NCBI RefSeq assembly: GCF_018831695.1
Contig: NC_056704.1
Location: 6,407,345 to 6,471,344 of the forward strand
Reading direction: 5' to 3'
Length of the DNA stretch: 64,000 nucleotides
Source of the DNA: Puntigrus tetrazona
Lineage: Eukaryota > Chordata > Actinopteri > Cypriniformes > Cyprinidae
Shown in pieces: positions 25,101 to 34,100 of this stretch. Position numbers and translations under genes: made by a program. The notes under the pieces are model-generated. The model made no database searches and was not told the origin of the DNA. It saw nothing but the letters and a program-made list of their open reading frames with translations. Each line of letters opens with the position of its first letter. Position 1 is the first letter of the stretch.

Positions 25101-28100
25101 TGGGATCTCGTGTACTATTGGGACACATTAGTGGACACATTATTCTACAGGACTAAAAGTGCCATAGTTGACAAAACACTTTTTACTCTACTTTTAATGA
25201 AATCCACACATTTATTAATTAATCTTTATTTTCCGTTTAGCCACTCTGCATGATAACGTGGACATAACCTGTTTTGTCTTGCAGTTTTCCACTCAAACGG
25301 TGCATTATTATGCCTTTTTAAACTAATGCAATATGTTTCCAAACCCAGTGACTTCATTAGCCAATTAAAGATTTCTGTAGAATTCTCGTTAGTTTGAACA
25401 TTTGCGCTGCTCACTGCAGTTCTTCCTTTGTTTACACCCTTCCTTTCTCAGTCATTTATATATCACTTCATGTGACACTTCCTGTTCATTTCCCAAATAT
25501 TTATCTTTGTGGCTCTTCTACTTTCTCCGCTCCTGTCATTTGTTTTGTTTCTTTTGTCTTTTTTTCTTTCTCTCCACCTATTCCTCTGCCTGTCGTCGGA
25601 TGCAGCCAAACGTAGGGCATGGAAACTAAATCGCGTCGGTAGTCTGCGCAACATTTACAGCAGTGCCTCCAATGCTGAAGGTAACTAGCTCCAGAAACCA
25701 GACCAGGGGGAAGTCGACGTACCCCACTTTTACTTTAAGACAAGCCCCTCACACGTGCGGTGAGACCCCATGAATATGCTTGATCCTTCTGTCCTCCCTG
25801 ATCGTTCACCCCCCCACAACATTTCCTGCACGCCACTTACGTGTTTTAGAGCATGAAGCAATTGTAAAATGATGCTTTGCTTTTATAATCGTGCTTGTAG
25901 GTGTAGAAGTGTCGTGTTTGAGTATCGACGATTTAGTGAATTGGATGATGTCGTTTAGTGATATTGCACTCATCGTGGGAGGTGTCATGTGCGCTTTGGC
26001 CCCATCCCCTTTCCACGCCCCTCTTTCCCGTGACTCCACCCCTCCCCTGCTTTATTTATTTGTTCCCATTTTTCCCTGGATGTGAATAACTCCTATAATA
26101 TTTGCCAGGTTATTAATGCTGGATGCTTGAAAGGGGAGGGGATAATATGGGAATTAATGACCTGTGTCACAAAGCAATACTGTGTGCTTTGACATTTCGC
26201 TCGGTTAATTTGTGTTTCCAACCATTCAACTCTTCCACTGTACCCCCGAGCACTGCCGTCTGAGCCGCGTGGAGGTAACACCCCCTGCCTCATTTCTGTT
26301 CACGCTGCGTTCTTGCTTTTCCGAGTTGATTGTGTGCCGTTTGTCGGTAAAGGTTGCCTGTGTCAGAGTTCACATATTTCCTCGCCGCTGCAATATTGCA
26401 GCGCAAGAACAGAAAAGCTTGAAAGTGATTGGATACTTTCAGTCTAAATTGTGCGAAACATAATGATTGCCCTATTAGTGGCTTGTGGAATATTGAGAGC
26501 AGTACCAGGCGCCCGATGAATGATAGCTGCCCCGTTTTAAAGTTTAAGGGCGAAATAGAGGGGAGGGGTGGCAAGTCTGATGCCCTGTCATCGCAGTTTT
26601 TGTATTACACAATTGTTTTCTTATTAATTGTTTGCTAAGGGGAGGAGGCGGAGCCAATCTTCACATTTGCCTCCAAATATCGTCTTTCTGCATTGTTGCT
26701 TTTCATAATTGTCAAATACCGCCCTCTCCCCAACAGCACTGCGATTTAATTAGGGTGAGAACATTGCTGCTGACCCCAGAGGGCCCGGTGCCTTTGAAGG
26801 GTGGGTCCAATCTAGGCTGGGATGCTCCAGTGATCCCACCAGCCCCCAAACCTTGCAAATGTTAATAAAAAAACCTTTAAATGAATAAATAATAGGCCCA
26901 GGCTCCCCAGCCACTTTTTGTTGATGTTTCCAGTTTGACTTTTGCTGTAAATGAGCACATTTTCTAATGTCTTGCTTGTTCCTTTGAACCAGAACAGGAA
27001 AGATCTCTCTCCCTACAGTTTCTTTTCTTGGGCCAGAAAGGTTTAAGCTCTCCCAACTGCCAAGCATGTCTTTCCATAAAGGGAGGAATTTGGGGATTTG
27101 AACACAAGGCTCTTTGACAGCGGTGAGGGCAGCCGGTGGCCCTGCGGGACCTTTGATATGACTTGTATGATAGGAGTGCAATTAGGCCTGTGATTGACTG
27201 AAGGAGAGGAAATGGTGTGGCTGCACAGATTTCCCGCTGATTAAACTTGTGAAATGGCCTCACAGGGAGACGATTCCAAGAGCTGTCTCAGAACATCGCA
27301 TAGCTGGAAGAGAAGTCTCACAGACAAATGAGGGTTAAAGACTTGTTAATGTAATGAAGAACAAATAAGCTATGAATCCGATGGACAAATTTGTTTTTAA
27401 CTTGCTTTTATCTGAATGATTGATTCACGGAGCCTATCAGACTATCAGCATGAAATCCGGTCTGTATTACAGCTTATTCTAGCAAGACCTTCCCACTTAA
27501 GGCCCAGACGCACCAAACCAACATCAAAGAACTAGTGGTGACTAAAGCTGACTGGTGTGTTGCATCGCATTGCCTGTGTCTGGGCTGAGAAGGTGCAGCC
27601 GACAGCCTCCTTTTATGTATGTGTAGAACATAAATGATGTGTCTGCGTGAGAGAAATCTCAGACTGTGGATACACAAAGTGTGAGCAAAATCGTCTTTGT
27701 GGGGCCAGTTGACTCCCGAATTTGTCGCTTCTGCTGCCATCATATCGTGGATATTAATAGGAAATGTTACTTGAGCAACAAATCAGCATGATAGAGTGAT
27801 TTCAAAGGGATCAAGTAACTGCTCAGCTTTGGAAATTGCAATGACATTTTAAGATATATTCAAATAGAAAAAAAGGATTTTAAATTAGAATAATATTTTT
27901 GATCGTCCTTGTTGAGCATAAAAAATCTTTCCAAAGCATCAGGTAAATCTTAATTTTCCGTACTGTTAGTGTAGGTTTATCTTACAGGGGTGCCAGCTGT
28001 CCATGGGAGAATACGTCGAAGAGTTTATACTAGAATGGCAGAGTTTCCAGGTTGTTTCCTGTTCCTGTTTCTCATTGGCCTTGCGGATGCCATTGGGAGC

Positions 28101-31100
28101 GTGGGGTTTTCCACTTCGTGTGGCATTTTGGCCTTAGGGATGCCTCTTTTGTGTGTGTGGAGGGTTATTACTTCCCTGATTACTTCTTCATTATGTAATT
28201 GAGAGTAAATTATAAACAGAACGTGTAAAGTGTGTGATCTCTTTCTGCCTCAGATCGTGTTTCGGGTGGGATCCCTTTGATTGTGACACACCAGCACATC
28301 TCTTCAATGCCGGTTCTCTGTTCGAGCCATCTGCGTGCCCCTTCCATTGCTGTCCCCTCTGATCACCCAGTCAATGGCCTTTTGTTCCTAACACTTTCCA
28401 AATGTTGACCCTCAGTGCCGTTAAATAACCTCCTTCCATCTCTCCGTACTCTAGCTCCAGAGATAAACTCTTGAAAAGGGGGCTCTCGCTCTCACTCTCT
28501 CACACGCTCACACACACATTTTTCTAATTGTCTCGTGATTGGCCCATTAACCTAACCAGGGCCCTGGTTAGCAGATCCATATGTCAGTTTGCCTAGGGAG
28601 CGTTGTGGACAGGACCAGCCGCACAGTTGGAAAGATCGGGACTCTGGTCTGGTTTGTAATTAGTGGCATATCCTGACAGGGGTCACGGGGCAAGCCCCCC
28701 GGGTCAAGGGTTACGGAGTGTGTCCCACAGCTAACAGGTGCTCTACGGGGGCGAGAATCCTACCTTGTGAATTTTGTTCTTGAACAGTACAACCAAAGTG
28801 TCTGAGTTCATCATATGATTTTATTAAGATGCACTGACAAAATTGTAACTCATAAAATGTTAAAGTTGCTTCAGAAGCTGTGTTGTTGTATCTGTCGATT
28901 AGTAATCATCTTGACTTTTTTCCTCCTATCTGATCTAGAACAAGAGGACAACTTTGAGTTCATCATCGTTTCTCTGACGGGACAGACCTGGAATTTTGAG
29001 GCGACGTCCTACGAGGAGCGGGACGCATGGGTTCAGGCCATTGAGAGCCAGATTCTGGCAAGTCTACAGTCCTGTGAAAGCAGCAAACAAAAGGTAGAGA
29101 TTTTACACATAGTAAATGTATCACTTACAGTTTCCATTAATATATGCAAAAGACACAAAAAATGCAATTTATACATAGAGTAACCCAAATACATCTCTTC
29201 TATACAGGGATGGGAAAATTCAAAAAGGGCAACAAGCCTCACCGCTACATTTAATTTGAATCTTTTGTTTTCCAACAATATGATATATACGCTTTTTACA
29301 ATACATATTCCAAAGCAGTTTTATGACTGCGTAATTATAACGATGATGATGATGATAATAATAATGTATATATTTCCCTCTCCTCCTTATTTGCTGACGT
29401 ACTTTCTAATCAAAGTGCTGATGTTGTATCATGCACAAAAGATAATTAAAATTCAACACATCGTTGTTCTATGACTAAATATATGTACATATGAACAGTA
29501 TGTGTATCATGCTTACGTTCTTGCACACATTTAGAAACTGTAATTACTTTCATTCTAATATTACCCTTTTGCAGTATTACATTCCTGCTTCACAGCTACA
29601 GTCTTAACTCTCAACCCACTGTGTGTTTATGCCTCAGGCCAGGGCAAATTGCATTTCCCTGGACCTTGTACAGAGTGCCTCTTATTCTTTTTATTTAGCT
29701 CCCCTTCTTTCCCCGCTTTTGAATCTCATTTCAGCATGAAATGCAGGGTGAAATGTTGCTGTGTAGTCAAGAATTGTCTAATGATGCTTCATAATGTGCC
29801 TTAAAAGTCATTAACATTCAAATAAACTTTAACTTGCATGAATGTCCCCACAGTCTCGTCTGAGCAGCCAATCAGAAGCCATCGCTCTGCAGTCTGTCAG
29901 GAACATGAGAGGAAACACGCGCTGTGTGGATTGTGAAGCCCAGAGTGAGTTTTGTTATAAACTGAGATCTGCATGCATTTTGTTAAGATGTACTGATCTA
30001 TATATANNNNNNNNNNNNNNNNNNNNNNNNNNNNNNNNNNNNNNNNNNNNNNNNNNNNNNNNNNNNNNNNNNNNNNNNNNNNNNNNNNNNNNNNNNNNNN
30101 NNNNNNTATATATATCATCCAGAATTGCCTTCTCTGTCAAAAAAGAAGTTTCATATTATGTGGTTATGCTGTATATAAACTGAAAGAGTGTTTCTTTGTT
30201 TCTGTTCCTGTTTATCTGTTTTTTTAGACCCTGACTGGGCCAGTCTGAACCTGGGGGCTTTAATCTGTATAGAATGTTCAGGCATTCATCGCAACCTGGG
30301 TACTCACCTGTCTCGTGTCCGCTCTTTGGACCTGGACGAGTGGCCTCTAGAGCTCATCAAGGTCATGTCGGCTATCGGCAATGAGTTGGCTAATAGTGTG
30401 TGGGAAGCCAATGCTCAAGGACGCCTAAAGCCCGCCCCCGATGCCACCAGGTACGCATTGACATCATTTCCTCTTCCAAATAACTATGTATGCGCTTTTC
30501 TCAAAATAATTGCATTCTAGTCATTATTTGTGCTTCATGTAAACAAGGTGCTTCATCAAACCACAGTTACAGCAGTTGTCATATAAGCGGCTGAGTATTC
30601 ACAGGTTATAAAGCATCTTAGGTTTCTTCTCATCATGTAAGCAAGACCTGTACATGCAGTGAGCGTGTGACAGAAAGTGGGTTTGCACTTCGCCAGAGAA
30701 ATTTATTATACAGACGACTGTACTACACATTGAATATAATGCTGAAATAATGTTCATTCTAAATAAATTAGTTAAGTGGCAATATTATTTTAAAATTCTA
30801 TATAAAAAATGTATGCAGTCAGTGTAAAAATCTACATAAAAGTGTAGAAAATGCACAGGAGCCCTAAAGAAAACGCTCTTTTGCATGACCTAAAACTATT
30901 TTCTTAACAGTCCAGCAGTCGTGGAACATGTGGAGGTCTGTGGAAAACCTAAAATCAGATTTTTTCCTTTGCTCTGCTCCTCCATCTTTAGCAGCGCAAN
31001 NNNNNNNNNNNNNNNNNNNAAAAACGCTCTTTTGCATGACCTAAAACTATTTTCTTAACAGTCCAGCAGTCGTGGAACATGTGGAGTTCTGTGGAAAACC

Positions 31101-34100
31101 TAAAATCAGATTTTTTCCTTTGCTCTGCTCCTCCATCTTTAGCAGCGCAATTATCGGCAGAGAGGCTTTAGTCCCACCAGCCATCATAACAAATTAGTGC
31201 TGACTGCTGGCCGCCAAAATATCGACTTCCCATTCCACGCCGGCCTCATTAGTCACCTGAAGCACCTTTTAATTACTCCCCTCCTCTCGAAAATCTTTGA
31301 TATGGATCCGCCATTTTCTGCCGCCCGTTGTCGATGTGCTAATGCGATTATAGTTCCTCATGTAGCTGTTTATTTATGTATGTGAAGCCATGTGGCCCCC
31401 TGAGTGGGAAGAGGAGATTACAGAGAGGGTCAATATTATCTCAATTAACCTCAGTCACTGGACACAGTCCTGCAGTCATCTCTCTACTCATCCTCAATAC
31501 TCCTGCTAAAATAGATAAAGTGGAATTCTGTTTGATTCTTTCGTGTTTTTGATTGGAACTGGCTTTTACTTGGTGTCATTAATAGTTGATGTGTAATACA
31601 TTTATAAACTAAGCAGTCAAAATACAAGGTAAAGCAGTACACATGACATTTTATGTTGTTACTTCAAAATGTCGCAAGAATATTTTTTGAAAACTCTTTT
31701 TCCGAGAAATGGGGTTTGTTTTGTTGGTGAGGACTGGATAGGCTACTAGCCTACATAATTTGCACACTACATGAAATTACATATGGTAACGCCTCAAGGG
31801 CAAATTTTTTGGCAGTACAAGAATATATATTTTTTTTGTAATGCTGCCATTGCACATACCAAGATAAATTGGATGGATTTTTATTTTTTTTTTCAAATAT
31901 ATAGTTTCAATAACAAACTGGAAAACTTTGAACTATTGATAAGAAATGTTTTTTGAGCACCAAATCAACCTAATTGATTTTTCGAAATATCACTCATACT
32001 AATGACTGCTGAAAATTAAGATTAATAAAGTTTAATTTAAAAAAATGTATCAAAGAAAATATTATTATTATTATTATTATTTTGTAAAGNNNNNNNNNNN
32101 NNNNNNNNNNNNNNNNNNNNNNNNNNNNNNNNNNNNNNNNNNNNNNNNNNNNNNNNNNNNNNNNNNNNNNNNNNNNNNNNNNNNNNNNNTGATGGCCCTC
32201 TCCTGCTCACTGTTACAATGTCAAACAAACACTTTTATACCGCTTCAATCAGAGACTTCAGTGTATCGCTTGCTTTCTCTGTTTATTTTTTGTTGAACCT
32301 GTTCGTCCTTAAGGTTCTGAATTACAAGAAGAATCAAACCGGTCAAAAAATCAAGATAAACCATAGTTTGGAGTTGATTTTCGGAGTTTGAAAGATAAAC
32401 TTTTTGCGCTAATACAAGTAAAGAGCTGCGCTATCATAAAAACTTAATTGTAGTTCTAATTGAAACTCTTTATTTAAACTGTTGGTCTATTTCATAAAAA
32501 AAATACTAAGACAATTTATGAATGCCTGGTAATTTAAGACAAATAAGCTGGTGGGTGACAAGGTTAAATTCAAACCCTGATTAAGTAATTAAACATGATG
32601 TGACAAAATATCCATAACGCTAAGATCAGATGCTTTATTAACTGTCAAATCGTCAAAAATAATAAATACATTGGTAACACTTCACAATAAGGTGTTATTT
32701 GTTAACATTAGTTAGTGTATAAACTAACATGAACAAATAATAACCGGTGTATTTGTTACACTATTTAATGTTAGTCAATGAAAATACAATAATTCATTGC
32801 TTATTCATGTTAGCTCAACTAATGTTAAAAAACACCACTTATTACAATTTAATAATGCCTTAGTAAATGCTGAAATTAATTTGATAATGATAAGTAATTA
32901 ACTTTATTGTATAGTGTTTACCAATAAATGTTTGCTGTTAAGATATTTATTTTAAGAAAAATTGAGAGAGCACAAATCTGCTTTTAAATATCTAAACTTG
33001 AAAGAGATGCAGATTTATGATGATAATTATCGATATCAACTGCTTTTTTTAATAACCATATTGCTCATCCCTACCCCTAACCGAGGAGCAAAAAAAGACC
33101 TTTGATGTGAATTGTGGCCTTAAAGTGAGACACACAGCAACCGTTCAGAATGTCTCCTGTGGTTATATAGTTTCTGTGGTTATGTAGTCTCACTATAATA
33201 TTTTTTTCTGGTGTATTAAGGTCTAGGTGCTGCTGTGTGTGATAGAGATGTGAGAGCTAGTAAATGTTTGGCGCAGGACTGGGAACGAAATCAAAAAGCT
33301 GTACACGAATCCCATCAAATTTTAAATGTCAGTTGGAATGAGAGCCAGATCAAAACATGCCACCGGTGTAAACCATGTGTTNTGTGTGTGTGTGTGTGTG
33401 TGCTTGCAGAGAGGAACGTGAGCGCTGGATCAGAGCCAAATATGAGCAGAAGTTGTTTTTGGCATCGCTGACGTGCACAGAGCTGACTTTGGGACAGCAG
33501 TTACTGCGGGCCACAGCGGAGGAAGACCTGCGCTTCGTGGTCATACTGCTGGCCCACGGCTCCAGAGATGAGGTCAACGAAACCTGTGGGGAAGGTGATG
33601 GCCGGACAGCCCTACACCTGGCCTGCCGCAAGGGGAATGTTGTGATCACGCAACTGCTCATATGGGTAAGAACTTGGCTCTTCTTTTAAAACACACTACA
33701 AACTAGTGGCCAAGGTGTGGGTTTTGAGTAAACACTATTACCCAACAGATCTAGAGGTGAGAACCAGGAAAGGTGTACGTGACATTTCACCAACTTTAAA
33801 GGAAGGCCTTAAATAAAATTCTTAATAAAAAAAAAACATTTTCGCCTACTTTGATAGGACTCTTTGTACTTATTTTAATAGTGTATAAAAAGGTGTATAC
33901 TCATGGCTGACAGTATACTTTTGCCAGTAGAAAGAGTTCACAGAAACGATCTCCATTTGACCCAAAATGTCACCCTCCTGCTTCTCAAAGCTCTAATTGT
34001 GACCCTGGACCACTAAACCTTAAGTTTTTCCTCATCATCATTAGGATGATGATCATGTTCCATGAAGGTATTTTGTAAATTTCCTGCCATAAATATATTA

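Larger units (their letters stand above)
18494..25605 (+). other. largest agap1 intron in the window, 7.1 kb
   Basis: It contains a (CA)n at 19099-19132, two degenerate copies of a dispersed repeat (19213-19560 and 20213-20570), and repeat-poor blocks at 19690-19900, 21190-21640 and 23080-23560. There are also three near-identical tandem segments at assembly joins (21742-22207, 23756-23985, 24266-24882). No coding exon is seen before the cassette exon at 25606. Confidence 0.5.
30451..33409 (+). other. agap1 intron, 3 kb
   Basis: It contains an assembly duplicate (30870-31150), a repeat-poor block (31150-31510) that may be conserved, an ATT tract followed by a 100-N gap (32060-32189), and a complete MITE (32671-32934). 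A degenerate repeat fragment lies at 31930-32040. No exon is seen. Confidence 0.5.

Noticed and set aside
26750..27263. Open frames of 143 and 99 codons on the - strand
   Set aside because: They overlap each other, have no recognisable domain and no splice context, and the stretch is better read as conserved intronic sequence.
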